The notes: generated from the sequence alone by a model not told the origin. Counted from the stretch's first letter, positions 6,881 to 15,456 are shown. The stretch is DNA of 64,000 nt from JBOZRQ01 sp050789255 (GCA_050789255.1 JBOZRQ010000046.1:124001-188000); one strand, 5' to 3'. Made by a program: numbers and translations.

Positions 6881-7993
6881 ATGGCTGTGACCCGCGATCA
6901 GGTTGTCGAGGCGCTCAAGTCGGTCAACGACCCCGAACTGCACAAGAGTGTTGTCGAACTGGACATGGTCAAAGATGTCCAGATCGACGGCGGCCACGTT
7001 ACGGTCACGATCAACCTTACCGTGGTGGGCTGCCCGTTGAAGGCCAAGTTCGAGCAGGACGTCGAAGCGGCTGTCAAGAGGGTTCCGGGGGTAGAGCGGG
7101 TGAGCACCAGGTTCGGTGCGATGACCGCCGAGGAGCGCGCCGCCGTCGCCGCCAAGGTGCGGGGCGGTCAGCCCCATGCGGAGGCCGCCAAGAGCACCAT
7201 GCAAATGGCCACGCAGACCACCATTTTGGGCATTGCGTCCGGCAAGGGCGGCGTGGGCAAGTCGACCACCACGGTGAACCTCGCCGTGGCGCTCAAGAAG
7301 CAGGGCTACGAGGTCGGCATCATTGACGCCGACATTTACGGCTTCTCCATTCCCCGCATGATGGGCAACATGTCCCGCCCCGAGTCCCTGGACGAACAGA
7401 TGCTGCTGCCGGTTTGGGCCCACGGGGTGCGGTTCATCTCCGCCGGATCCCTGGTGCCCGAGGACCAGGCGATCATCTGGCGCGGCCCCATGCTCGGCAA
7501 GATGATCGAGCAGTTCCTGACCAATGTGCAGTGGGGCCGCCTGGACTACCTGCTGATCGACCTTCCCCCCGGCACCGGCGACGTGGCCATGTCGGTGGCG
7601 CAAATGCTCCCCAACACCGACCTGGTGCTGGTCACCACCCCGCAGGCAGCCGCCGCCCAGGTGGCGTCCCGTGTCGCCTCCATGGCCCAGCGCACCAACC
7701 AGCGGATCCTCGGCGTGGTCGAGAACATGGCCTACTTCATCTGCGACAACTGCGACAAGAAGCACGAGATCTTCGGCAAGGGCGGCGCACAGGCGCTGGC
7801 GGCCAACCTTGGCTGCGACGTGCTCGGTCGGGTGCCCCTGGTCGGCGACGTGCGGCTCGGCTCCGATGTGGGTGACCCCATTGTGGCGGATAACGAGGAG
7901 CATCCGGCCGCCCAGGTCTATCGGGAGATCGCCAAGCAAATTAGCAAGCTCTCACCGCCCAAGGTATGGAGCGACGAACTGAAGATCCTCTAA
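6881..7993 (+). CDS. mrp: Mrp/ApbC-type iron-sulfur cluster carrier ATPase
   Basis: A 370-residue cytosolic P-loop protein that carries and transfers [4Fe-4S] clusters. Residues 1-85 are a DUF59/MIP18 domain (VVGCPLKAKFEQDV). Residues 110-350 are the ParA-like ATPase: deviant Walker A GIASGKGGVGKSTTTVN, IIDADIYG, LLIDLPPGTGD. The cluster-binding CxxC of the family is present in FICDNCDKKHEIFG. The ribosome site AGGAGG precedes the ATG by seven bases. It sits alone between two parts of the surface-protein locus with a strong terminator behind it, and has no evident functional link to those genes. Confidence 0.95.
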   Translation: MAVTRDQVVEALKSVNDPELHKSVVELDMVKDVQIDGGHVTVTINLTVVGCPLKAKFEQDVEAAVKRVPGVERVSTRFGAMTAEERAAVAAKVRGGQPHAEAAKSTMQMATQTTILGIASGKGGVGKSTTTVNLAVALKKQGYEVGIIDADIYGFSIPRMMGNMSRPESLDEQMLLPVWAHGVRFISAGSLVPEDQAIIWRGPMLGKMIEQFLTNVQWGRLDYLLIDLPPGTGDVAMSVAQMLPNTDLVLVTTPQAAAAQVASRVASMAQRTNQRILGVVENMAYFICDNCDKKHEIFGKGGAQALAANLGCDVLGRVPLVGDVRLGSDVGDPIVADNEEHPAAQVYREIAKQISKLSPPKVWSDELKIL

Positions 7994-8009
7994 GACTATA
8001 CGCCAAAGT

Positions 8010-8037
8010 ACGGCCCCCGGAGTATTCCGGGGGCCGT
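8010..8037 (+). terminator. Terminator after mrp
   Basis: A perfect 12-bp stem (ACGGCCCCCGGA with TCCGGGGGCCGT) and a GTAT loop. The trailing T-tract is weak. Confidence 0.8.
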
Positions 8038-8327
8038 TACCGTTCCGGTACACTGACCATACGAATGTTTACAAATCATAAATAGACAGGTACGAAAGGT
8101 ATAGATATCATAAGTGCTGGGAAACTATTCCCTGCCATTCGACACAAACAGACATTTTTTAGCCAAAATCAGGCTTTCGCTCTTAAAAATATGTGGTACC
8201 GCCCCGACTTTACTTAGGGATGATCTGTCCCCCTGCGGCTAAATGGTCGCTGCTCCAGCCAACATGCCGGAAGGCGACGCTTAGACATATCTGACACTGA
8301 TTCGAAAACCTTGAGGAGGATCTCAGA
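8038..8327. other. AT-richer intergenic region before the second surface-protein unit
   Basis: 290 bases without a gene and clearly richer in A and T than the surroundings, which suits a promoter and long leader for the operon 8328-11265. I cannot fix a convincing -35/-10 pair. TTGAGGAGGA just before the ATG is the ribosome site of the next gene. The stretch 8236-8282 has short inverted repeats but matches no riboswitch consensus known to me. Confidence 0.4.
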
Positions 8328-8816
8328 ATGCGAATTACAAAGCTCATGGGTCTGGCTGTAACGATCGTAGCCATCGCTGTGGTCATCAACACGCTTGCCT
8401 TGAGTACCGGTACCGTCCGCAATTCCGTGACAATCTCGGTCGTCAACACCAGCAGCGCCTTGATCGCCATTGGCCTTCCCACGTCGTCGGACCTCGACTT
8501 GACCCTGAGCTCCGCTGGCAGCTACTCGATGACGATCGAAGACGGAGTCCAGCCGGACAGCACCTATATTTTTAAGGATGCCATCAAGATCACCAACAAC
8601 AGCGATAACGACATCACCTTGGCCTATTCCTTCGGGACGCTTCCCACCGGCATGACCATGGTCCTGAAGAACTCTTTGACGCCGTTCGCCGACATCAGTG
8701 GTATCAGCCTGACCAAGGGTTCCAGTGTTGATGCCTACCTGGAAGTGGCGACGACCAGTTCCACCCCGACGGGCGCTGTGAACCCTACGCTGACCTTCAC
8801 CGCGACCAAGCAGTAG
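8328..8816 (+). CDS. Secreted DUF1102/TasA-like surface protein
   Basis: A 162-residue protein with a signal segment (residues 5-26, ending NTLA), then GTVRNSVTISVVNTSSALIA, the same pattern as the protein at 6134. The mature domain is short, beta-rich, without cysteine, and carries TNNSDNDITLAYSF; VTNNSDD occurs at the same place in the paralogue at 6134. The stop codon is followed after one base by the ATG of a SipW-like signal peptidase, the arrangement seen for TasA/SipW and camelysin loci. It is therefore the most likely main substrate of that peptidase and a possible extracellular fibre subunit. Ribosome site GAGGAGGA. Confidence 0.8.
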   Translation: MRITKLMGLAVTIVAIAVVINTLALSTGTVRNSVTISVVNTSSALIAIGLPTSSDLDLTLSSAGSYSMTIEDGVQPDSTYIFKDAIKITNNSDNDITLAYSFGTLPTGMTMVLKNSLTPFADISGISLTKGSSVDAYLEVATTSSTPTGAVNPTLTFTATKQ

Positions 8817-8817
8817 T

Positions 8818-9891
8818 ATGAAGCGGCTGGGATTCCTGCTCTCAGTCGTGATCTGGATGCTCATCGGGGGCAGCGTAGTGGTATTGGCTGGCGGCCTGTT
8901 TGGGCGCCCCTTGCTGCTGGCTGCTGTGCCCACCGGCTCTATGGTGCCGACGATGACGCCAGGTGACCTGATCGTGGTATTGCCAACCTGGGCAATGCAC
9001 GGTGCGGGAATCGGGGACGTTGTGGTTTTCAAGACCCCGCAGGATCGCAACTGGATCGTCCACCGCATCGTGAACGGAAACGTCGCTGAGGGGTTTGTCA
9101 CCAAAGGGGATGCAAACCACTCACCGGATTCGACTCGGGTCTTTCCCCGCGATATCGTCGGGATTGTGCCCCAGGTGCAGGGAACTGTGCTGCACATGCC
9201 ACGACTGGGCGCCCTGAGCATAGGCAACGGACCTCTGTCCAGTCCGATTGTGGCGGGTGTAGCGTTGGTCATGGGAGTCTATCTGCTGGTGCTGGACGCC
9301 CGGCCCAGGTTCCACCTTCCTCACCGAGCCCCTCGGAAGTCGGCGGTACGCGAGAGCGCACCAGTGGTCTCCATCTACCTTGGTCTGGCAGCCACAGTCT
9401 TTATCACCTCGCTGGTTCCCGCTTGGACGATCAGCGCTGCGGAGCCAATCAAGTACGAAGTCGTCCAGCAGCGCCCCGAAGGCGTTACCAAGGAGGGGCA
9501 GTACCTGCGGGGCATGCCCCACAGTGAAGAGGTCACCATTCGCAATCCGTCTCCCCTGCCGCTGGTGGTCGTCTTCCACGCCGAGGATCCCGCTGTGGTG
9601 TACGATCCGGGCTGGGCCATCATCGGACCCAAGGGGAGCAAGATCTTTCAGTTGAAGGTGGATACGCCCGAGGTCGGGACCTTCAAATCCTACATCCGGA
9701 TGGGAGTCTTCCTGCCGCTTCTGCCACCGGCTCTCCTTGCAGTCTTGACCGGCTTGGGGCTTCCGGTAGCGGCTCTTGCAGTCTCCCTGGTTCCCACTGC
9801 GTTTGTGCTCGGTTTTGCAATGATCGACGATCGAAGTCGCACGTCCATCCAGTTGTGGTGGCTGCGTGTGACCGCCCGATATATACTTTAG
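8818..9891 (+). CDS. SipW-like signal peptidase I with extra C-terminal module
   Basis: A 357-residue membrane protease that removes signal peptides at the outer face of the membrane. Residues 1-140 form the catalytic domain: an N-terminal membrane anchor, the serine motif PTGSMVPTM, a histidine in place of lysine (IVHRIVNG) and the box KGDANHSPDS. The Ser/His form is typical of SipW and the archaeal/eukaryotic ER branch, not of ordinary bacterial Ser/Lys peptidases. After a second membrane segment (about 142-158) there is an unusual addition: a third membrane segment, an extracytoplasmic beta domain (about 210-285) and two more membrane segments at the C-terminus. Typical SipW is about 190 residues, so this is a fusion. 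It lies between its probable substrate and a DUF5305 protein. Confidence 0.85.
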   Translation: MKRLGFLLSVVIWMLIGGSVVVLAGGLFGRPLLLAAVPTGSMVPTMTPGDLIVVLPTWAMHGAGIGDVVVFKTPQDRNWIVHRIVNGNVAEGFVTKGDANHSPDSTRVFPRDIVGIVPQVQGTVLHMPRLGALSIGNGPLSSPIVAGVALVMGVYLLVLDARPRFHLPHRAPRKSAVRESAPVVSIYLGLAATVFITSLVPAWTISAAEPIKYEVVQQRPEGVTKEGQYLRGMPHSEEVTIRNPSPLPLVVVFHAEDPAVVYDPGWAIIGPKGSKIFQLKVDTPEVGTFKSYIRMGVFLPLLPPALLAVLTGLGLPVAALAVSLVPTAFVLGFAMIDDRSRTSIQLWWLRVTARYIL

Positions 9892-9918
9892 CGGCCGTAT
9901 AGAAAAGAGGGACGGTGC

Positions 9919-11265
9919 ATGGCGAGACGGGGACATCGTCCATACCAATTTCGGTATCAGCGGCTTGTCCTGCTGCTCGTCTCGGGGCTCGTTGCGTTGG
10001 TCAGCCTCAGCACGGTACTGCAAACCTACGCCATGCCCGTGGAGGCACGCACCTCCGAACCGTGGTACGCGTATCAAAGCAGTGTAGGGTTTGCGTTTCA
10101 GGCACAGGTTCGTACGGGGCGGTTTTATGAGTCTGCAACCGTCACCTCTGATGAATTGGTCAAGGCGCGGCAGCCCGTTGAGCCGCCCCAGTACCGGCGA
10201 GTTTTGATCAGCAAGTTCACCGACGCGATTGAGATCAGCATTCCATACTACTACAAGGCGGACAGAGAGGCGAAGGTGACGGCCACGTTGAACGTGGAGG
10301 GGGTTCTAACGGTTCCCCGTCTGTGGCAACGGCCCTATCCGCTACTTCCGCCGAAGAACTTTGAGATCCAGGGGACAGAGATCTCGGGCCGGGAGACCTT
10401 TGTGATACCGGTTGCCAAGCTACTGGCCGATATTGACTCGGCACGTGAGGTAGACCTCGTTAACCTTGAGCCGTTGCAGTTACTGATCCGGCCGGTCTTC
10501 GAGGTAAAGGCAGAGGGCCTGCAACAGCCAGTTACCCTGGTGCAAAACCCCGAGTTCCAGATCGACATTCGCAAGGAAACGGTAGAACTGGACGACGCCA
10601 AAGAGGTGAAGGCGGACAAGACCTTCGCCGAGACCCGGGTGGTGCCGCTGACCGTGGCATTCCTGGGCGCCGACGTCTCGGTAGGGGCGCTTCGCCGGGG
10701 TTCCATGATCGCCCTCGGTGTTTCACTGGCCGTGCTCGTCTTGCTGTTTTGGTACCGGAAGCGTCAGACCGACCCGCTCACGCTGCTCAGGAAGCTGGGC
10801 GCTAACCTGTTGGTAACGCAGACCTTCGAGCTGCCGGCAGGCACCGCCATCGCTGACGTACACAACGTCAAGGAGCTGCTCCTGCTGCAAGCGCAGGCGG
10901 AGAGACCGGTGATCATGGTAGACGATATTTGCTACCTGATGGACGGGGCGACGTGCTATCGCTTTTACCTGAAGCCGAAGCAGCCCGAGCCAGCTGCGGC
11001 GCCGCCCGAGCCGGAGGCCCCAGCGGACCCACTGTCGATGGCGATCCGGGCAGACGCCTTTACGCTGGATCCGTGGATCACGGAGGTGCATGTGCACTCC
11101 GGTCAAGCGCTTCTGGATCTTCACGTCAGCACGGGCCGGGCGATCATTCGGACCGACCGCGGTTACCACTTGCTCGACGGCAGCGTGTGCTTCACCTACC
11201 TTCTGCCAGAAGCGGACACCCAAAGGGCTCTAGACAGTGCGGCGGCTGCCCGGCAGTCTCCGTGA
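9919..11265 (+). CDS. DUF5305-like membrane protein
   Basis: A 448-residue protein with one N-terminal membrane segment (about 15-35), a large extracytoplasmic region with alternating strands (residues 36-255), a second membrane segment (about 262-280) and a cytoplasmic tail with a Pro/Ala-rich linker (PEPAAAPPEPEAPADP). The external part has the pattern of DUF5305, a domain found next to SipW-like peptidases in Archaea and Bacillota. The tail contains two repeated modules of about 65 residues, each ending in a hairpin (VDDICYLMDGATCYRFYL and RGYHLLDGSVCFTYLL), which I do not recognise. It is the last gene of the unit and is likely to work with the peptidase and fibre proteins in export or assembly. 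Confidence 0.75.
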   Translation: MARRGHRPYQFRYQRLVLLLVSGLVALVSLSTVLQTYAMPVEARTSEPWYAYQSSVGFAFQAQVRTGRFYESATVTSDELVKARQPVEPPQYRRVLISKFTDAIEISIPYYYKADREAKVTATLNVEGVLTVPRLWQRPYPLLPPKNFEIQGTEISGRETFVIPVAKLLADIDSAREVDLVNLEPLQLLIRPVFEVKAEGLQQPVTLVQNPEFQIDIRKETVELDDAKEVKADKTFAETRVVPLTVAFLGADVSVGALRRGSMIALGVSLAVLVLLFWYRKRQTDPLTLLRKLGANLLVTQTFELPAGTAIADVHNVKELLLLQAQAERPVIMVDDICYLMDGATCYRFYLKPKQPEPAAAPPEPEAPADPLSMAIRADAFTLDPWITEVHVHSGQALLDLHVSTGRAIIRTDRGYHLLDGSVCFTYLLPEADTQRALDSAAAARQSP

Positions 11266-11272
11266 ATGCAGA

Positions 11273-11301
11273 AACCCCGGCGCACCTCATGCGCCGGGGT
11301 T
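11273..11301. terminator. Bidirectional terminator
   Basis: AACCCCGGCGCA and TGCGCCGGGGTT form a perfect 12-bp stem around a five-base loop. It serves the DUF5305 gene and overlaps the last codon of the leftward gene at 11287. Confidence 0.8.
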
Positions 11302-11670
11302 CTCGATTTCAAGCAGCTTCTTGCGGTTCGGCATACGCCAGACCATGAGAAAGGCGTCCACCTGGTCCCAGAATGCGTCAATACCCATTTGGGCCTCGCG
11401 TAGGTCGTAGAAGTTGGGGCGTCCGATTCCGCCGCCGCCGACGTCGATAATGTTGCCGTCGCGCAGGGCGAGGGTCAGGTACTGCACGTGCTGCGGCTTG
11501 ACGGGGAGGGTGGTGCGGTCGGAGAGCCAGGCGGCTATGGTCTCCATGGTGGCTGTAAGCCCTTGCTTGCCGCGGGCCTTGCGCTCCTGGATGAGGTCGA
11601 TAAAGGCGTGCAGGAGGATGGACTCGATCTGGTCCTCGGCGATGTCGGTGCGGTAGCGGACGTCGGTCAC
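11287..11670 (-). CDS. Hypothetical protein, possibly winged-helix
   Basis: A 127-residue soluble protein. The start is GTG 11670, because GGGAGGG lies seven bases upstream; an earlier in-frame GTG at 11742 lacks a ribosome site. The sequence has an N-terminal helix (IAEDQIESILLHAFIDLIQE), a central part resembling a winged helix (LPVKPQHVQYLTLALRDGNIIDVGGGGIGRPNFYDL) and a C-terminal amphipathic helix with FWDQVDAFLMVW. A DNA-binding role is only a guess. It is divergent from the signal peptidase at 11817. Confidence 0.65.
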   Translation of the reverse strand: MTDVRYRTDIAEDQIESILLHAFIDLIQERKARGKQGLTATMETIAAWLSDRTTLPVKPQHVQYLTLALRDGNIIDVGGGGIGRPNFYDLREAQMGIDAFWDQVDAFLMVWRMPNRKKLLEIENPGA

Positions 11671-11816
11671 GGTGATGCCCTCCCGGGGAGACGGCTGGAT
11701 GAAGGTTTCGCCACGAATTTCTCGGCTCCTGCCTACTGCCACTTAAGTGCACAGGCACTGGGTTCGATAATGTAGGTGTAGGAATATCTGGGTGCAGGAG
11801 TAAGAGGGGCGAGGAG

Positions 11817-12281
11817 ATGCGGCGGTCTGTGCGGTTGATGGCCTGGGCAACGGCGCTGCTGGGGCTGGGGCTCTTCCTGAGCGTGGCGTTACCCCCCATG
11901 TTTGGCTGGGAGACCCTGGTGGTGGCCGGTTCCAGCATGGCCCCCTCCCTCCGGCAGGGCTCGGTAATCGTCATCGCCGGCGTGAACCCGCAGGAGATCG
12001 GTCCGGGGGACGTGATCACCTACCAGCGGGATGGCCGCCTGACGACACACCGGGTGGTATTGCAGGGGCCGGGCGCCCTTGTGACCCGGGGGGACGGCAA
12101 CCCCGCCCCCGATCCGACCCCCGTGCCCCCCGGGGAGGTCCGTGGGCGGCTGATCTACCAGGTACCTTGGGTCGGGTATGGCTTTCGGCACCTGGGCGCC
12201 GCGATGACCGTGCTGCTGCTGTTGCCGGCGCTGGTTCTGGCGTCGGGGCGGCTGGTCCGGGCCCTGTCAAGAATGGCATAA
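11817..12281 (+). CDS. Second SipW-like signal peptidase I
   Basis: A 154-residue membrane peptidase with an N-terminal anchor (about 8-28), the serine box VAGSSMAPSLRQG, the histidine TTHRVV and the box TRGDGNPAPDP, and a C-terminal membrane segment (about 125-145). As in the peptidase at 8818 the catalytic base is His, so it belongs to the SipW/ER type. Its length is near that of normal SipW proteins, without the extra module. It is a single gene between two terminators, 550 bases from the end of the surface locus, so it may process the same substrates or a different one. Confidence 0.85.
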   Translation: MRRSVRLMAWATALLGLGLFLSVALPPMFGWETLVVAGSSMAPSLRQGSVIVIAGVNPQEIGPGDVITYQRDGRLTTHRVVLQGPGALVTRGDGNPAPDPTPVPPGEVRGRLIYQVPWVGYGFRHLGAAMTVLLLLPALVLASGRLVRALSRMA

Positions 12282-12285
12282 TGCA

Positions 12286-12320
12286 AGACCCCGGCGCACT
12301 CGCTGCGTCGGGGTCTGTTT
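12286..12320. terminator. Bidirectional terminator
   Basis: AGACCCCGGCGCA and TGCGTCGGGGTCT pair around CTCGC and are followed by GTTTTAT. It ends the peptidase gene and, in reverse, the histidine kinase gene at 12326. Confidence 0.85.
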
Positions 12321-12325
12321 TATGG

Positions 12326-14848
12326 TTAGGTCAGCTGGGAGGTCAGTTCCGGGAAGGTGACTGTGAAGCGGCTGCCCTTGCCCGGGCTGCTGTGCAGGCT
12401 GATTTCGCCGCCGTGCTCCTCCACCAGCGCCTTGACAATGGAGAGCCCCAGGCCCGTTCCGCCGGCATCGCGGGCGTAGCGATTCTCACACCGGAAGAAC
12501 TTCTCGAAGACCCGTTCCTGGTCCGCCGGGGAGATCCCGATGCCCGTGTCTTCCACGGTCAGGGCGGCCCGATTGCCGACCTGCCTGACCGTCACTCGCA
12601 CGGAGCCCTCGGGGGTGTACTTGACGGCGTTGCTGATCAGGTTCGAGGTGATCTGCGCGAGGCGGTCCGGGTCGGCCGAGACCATGGGGCCCGAGTTCTC
12701 CGGCAAGTCGAGGATGAAGCTGAGCCCCTTCTGCTCGGCGGTGACCCGGAAGGTCTCGGTGGCCTGGCGGACCGCCCCGGCGAGGCTGATCGGGCGGAGC
12801 TGAAGCGGGCTGCGCCCGGACTCAATGCGCTGAATGTCGAGCAGGTCGTTGATCAGCATCGAGAGGCGGGTGGTGTTGCGGGCGACCACCTCAAGGAACT
12901 CCCGCTGCTCGGGGAGAATGGGGCCGACCTGGCCGTTGATGACGAGGCTCAGGTAGCCCATGATCGAGGTGAGGGGGGTCCGCAGTTCGTGCGACACCGT
13001 GCTTACGAACTCCGACTTTAACCGGTCAAGCTCGGCGAGCTCGGTCACGTCCTGGAAGGTGAAGAGCCGGCCGATGAAGTTTCCGCCGGCGCCGACCGGG
13101 GCGGAGGACCACTGGAGCACATAGCCGGTCTTCAGGCGAATGGTGCCCTCGGCGCTGCCGTCGCGCCCCTGCACCAGGAGGCGTACCGCCTCAGGGAAGG
13201 GGTCGCCTGCGTTCAGGGCGCCGGCGATCTGGGGGAGGACATCCTCCAGGCTGGCGTCGACCGGCAGGGCCCCGAAGAACTTCCGGAAGGTGTCGTTGAC
13301 CACCAGGAGGTTGCCCCCGGTATCGGTCAGCCACGCACCTGCCTGCATCGTCGAGACGATCGACAGGTAGATCTCAAGCTGAGTAGCGACGCGGTCGCGC
13401 TCCTCTTCAAGCTGCGCGTAGAGCTCCTCGACCTGGGCGGCCTGCTCCTGAACCAGCTGAAGCGCACGCTTGACCTCCAGGTGGTTCTGCGCCGCTGCGA
13501 TGGCCACAGAGGCCTGCCGGGCTACCACGCTCCACAGGGCGAGCGCCTCGGTGGGCGGCGCCTGCGGTTCCGCCTGTGCGATGACCACCACGGCCAGGAC
13601 CCGTCCCGTATGGACCAGCGGCGCATAGATCTCCTGGCTGACCGGGTACTGCGATTCCCAGGCGGAAAAGTGGGTGACCGTGTCCGGGAAGCGGGCAACG
13701 ACGAGTTCACTCGTCTCAACGCACCGGGAGAGCGGCCCGGAAATGGCGATGCGCTTGCCCTTCAGTTCGGTGGAGAGCCAACGCTCGGCCTGAACGGTCA
13801 TGCGGTTGCCAAACTCCTCGGCAAGCAGCAGGGCGCCCGCCGTGCCGTTGAACAGGTCCAGGTACTCATCCAGCACGACGTTGGCCAGCTGGTCGATCTC
13901 CAAGGTGCCGATCATCGCCTCGCCGAGCTCGTGGAGGCGGCTGAGGCGGGAATCCCGCAACACCAGCGCCTGCGTATGGGTCTGCAGCTCGTCTTGCTGG
14001 GCTTGCAGCTCCTCGTTCTGAGCGATGAGCTCTTCTTGCTGGGCCTGGAGCTCTTCCTCCTGGGCAGCGAGCGTCATGCTCATCGCAGTGAACGCCTCGG
14101 CCACCTCCTGGAGCTCGCCGTCCAATTGGGACTCGACAACCACCCCGCGCTCGCCGCGGGCGATGCGCTCGGCCGCGGAAGCCAGGGCGCCAGTGGCCCG
14201 TGTGACACTGCGGGCAAAGACGACAAAGCCGGCCAGCGCCACGAGCGAGGCAAAGCCAAAGCCCAGCCAGGTCATGCGCTGCATGGTCCGGGCGGCGGCG
14301 TTGGCGCTATCCATCTCCTCGTCGAGGCGGGTCGACTCGGTTTTGATATACTCCTGACCGGCATCACGGACCTGTTCGATATAGTTCAGGCCAGAGCCGT
14401 TGCTCACCAGCTTGCCCGCATCGGGCAGCCCGGACCGCTTCGCGGCGATCTCCGGTTCGGCGATCTCCTTCTGCCAGCTGGTGACCAGCTGCGAGATCTG
14501 CATCAGCCGCGCCTGCTGGATCGAGTCGTCGGTGGCGGACTGGATCAAGCGCTGCAGGGCGAAATCCAGGCGGCTGCGGGCCGCACCGTAGGGCTGAATG
14601 AAGACCTCCTGCCCGGTGAGCAGGAAACCGCGGGTCGAGGCGGTCAGTTCCGCGAAATTGCCGACCACCTGTTCCATAAGAAGGACATGCTCACGGGTTA
14701 CTTCCGCACGCTTTTGCAGTCGCTCTACATTTGTAAAGGTCATGGAGAGCAGCGACACCAGGATGATCACCAGGGAGAACAGGAAAAGGAGCAGTCCCAT
14801 CACCCGGAAGCGTAGGCCCGTATCCCAGCGGTACGCCCGCTGCTTCAT
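12326..14848 (-). CDS. Sensor histidine kinase (CHASE3-like, HAMP, GAF, PAS, HisKA, HATPase)
   Basis: An 840-residue membrane kinase. Two membrane segments (about 17-37 and 193-212) flank an extracytoplasmic helical domain of CHASE3 type (residues 38-190, with TASTRGFLLTGQE). Then come a HAMP domain, a long Gln/Glu-rich coiled coil (EEELQAQQEELIAQNEELQA), a GAF-like domain (about 305-440), a second coiled coil, a PAS domain (about 490-600) and the catalytic core: SHELRTPL with phospho-acceptor His620, the N box SNLISNAVKYTP, DTGIGIS and GGTGLGLSIV. It overlaps the response regulator gene by four bases (ATGA), so the two form a coupled two-component pair. The signal is unknown; the multi-sensor layout suggests both membrane and cytosolic cues. 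Confidence 0.93.
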   Translation of the reverse strand: MKQRAYRWDTGLRFRVMGLLLFLFSLVIILVSLLSMTFTNVERLQKRAEVTREHVLLMEQVVGNFAELTASTRGFLLTGQEVFIQPYGAARSRLDFALQRLIQSATDDSIQQARLMQISQLVTSWQKEIAEPEIAAKRSGLPDAGKLVSNGSGLNYIEQVRDAGQEYIKTESTRLDEEMDSANAAARTMQRMTWLGFGFASLVALAGFVVFARSVTRATGALASAAERIARGERGVVVESQLDGELQEVAEAFTAMSMTLAAQEEELQAQQEELIAQNEELQAQQDELQTHTQALVLRDSRLSRLHELGEAMIGTLEIDQLANVVLDEYLDLFNGTAGALLLAEEFGNRMTVQAERWLSTELKGKRIAISGPLSRCVETSELVVARFPDTVTHFSAWESQYPVSQEIYAPLVHTGRVLAVVVIAQAEPQAPPTEALALWSVVARQASVAIAAAQNHLEVKRALQLVQEQAAQVEELYAQLEEERDRVATQLEIYLSIVSTMQAGAWLTDTGGNLLVVNDTFRKFFGALPVDASLEDVLPQIAGALNAGDPFPEAVRLLVQGRDGSAEGTIRLKTGYVLQWSSAPVGAGGNFIGRLFTFQDVTELAELDRLKSEFVSTVSHELRTPLTSIMGYLSLVINGQVGPILPEQREFLEVVARNTTRLSMLINDLLDIQRIESGRSPLQLRPISLAGAVRQATETFRVTAEQKGLSFILDLPENSGPMVSADPDRLAQITSNLISNAVKYTPEGSVRVTVRQVGNRAALTVEDTGIGISPADQERVFEKFFRCENRYARDAGGTGLGLSIVKALVEEHGGEISLHSSPGKGSRFTVTFPELTSQLT

Positions 14849-15207
14849 GCCAGGACCCCCCTCAGGGTCTCCACGAGTTGCTCAAGCGGGAAGGGCTTGA
14901 TCAGGTAGGCGGCGGCGCCGGCGTCGGTGCCGGCCTTGATGTCCTGGCCCTGGGCGCGGGCGGTCATGAGGATCACGGGAATATCCCGGAGCTGCGGATC
15001 CGCCTTGAGGCTCTGGGTCGCCTGCAGGCCGTCCATGACAGGCATCATCCAGTCAAGCAGGATCGCGTCCGGTCGGATGTTGCGCGCTGCCGTCAGGGCT
15101 TCCGCCCCGTCGGGTACATGGGTCACTTCGTGCCCATGGAATTTAAGCTGAAAGACGATCAGGCGGGCGATATCCGCGTCATCTTCGGCGAGAAGAATAC
15201 GTGCCAT
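14845..15207 (-). CDS. Single-domain response regulator
   Basis: A 120-residue receiver domain without an output domain. The acidic pair EDD is at residues 8-10, the phospho-acceptor Asp52 is in ILLDWMMPVMDG, the switch Thr is in LMTARA and the conserved Lys is in YLIKPF. The start is ATG 15207, with GGGAGG a few bases upstream (an in-frame codon at 15255 has no site). It precedes and overlaps the histidine kinase gene. With no DNA-binding domain it probably acts by protein contact, or relays phosphate. Confidence 0.93.
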   Translation of the reverse strand: MARILLAEDDADIARLIVFQLKFHGHEVTHVPDGAEALTAARNIRPDAILLDWMMPVMDGLQATQSLKADPQLRDIPVILMTARAQGQDIKAGTDAGAAAYLIKPFPLEQLVETLRGVLA

Positions 15208-15348
15208 TGGTTTTTCCTCCCTCTGGGCGCAGACCTGATTGGGGCCAGTCTGCAACCACGGCGTAGCCGTATAGACAAAAGGGTAACGCCTCTATCATAA
15301 GCCTTGCTTACCCTTGGCAACAGTGAGTCCAATCTCGATATACGGTCT

Positions 15349-15390
15349 AAAAAAGTAAGAGGAGGGACTAGGCTTCCCTCCTACTTTAGT
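15349..15390 (-). terminator. Second of two tandem terminators behind tRNA-Leu
   Basis: On the minus strand AGGAGGGA pairs with TCCCTCCT (with a small bulge and outer AAGTA/TACTT pairs), followed by TTACTTTTTTAG. It lies between the tRNA terminator and the response regulator gene. Confidence 0.7.
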
Positions 15391-15410
15391 CTATACAGCA
15401 GCGCAAGACC

Positions 15411-15447
15411 AAAAAAGGGGTTTCAGGGACCTTGCCCCTGAAACCCC
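15411..15447 (-). terminator. Terminator of the tRNA-Leu unit
   Basis: On the minus strand GGGGTTTCAGGG pairs perfectly with CCCTGAAACCCC, and a run of six T follows. It starts ten bases after the CCA end of the tRNA. Confidence 0.92.
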
Positions 15448-15456
15448 GCTATATCC

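Noticed and set aside
8236..8300. Possible c-di-GMP or other riboswitch before the 8328 gene
   Set aside because: GGCGACGC looked like part of the c-di-GMP-I consensus, but the paired GGCAAACC and the second helix are absent.
13481..14815. Open frame of 444 codons on the plus strand
   Set aside because: Antisense shadow of the histidine kinase gene; low-quality composition and no ribosome site.
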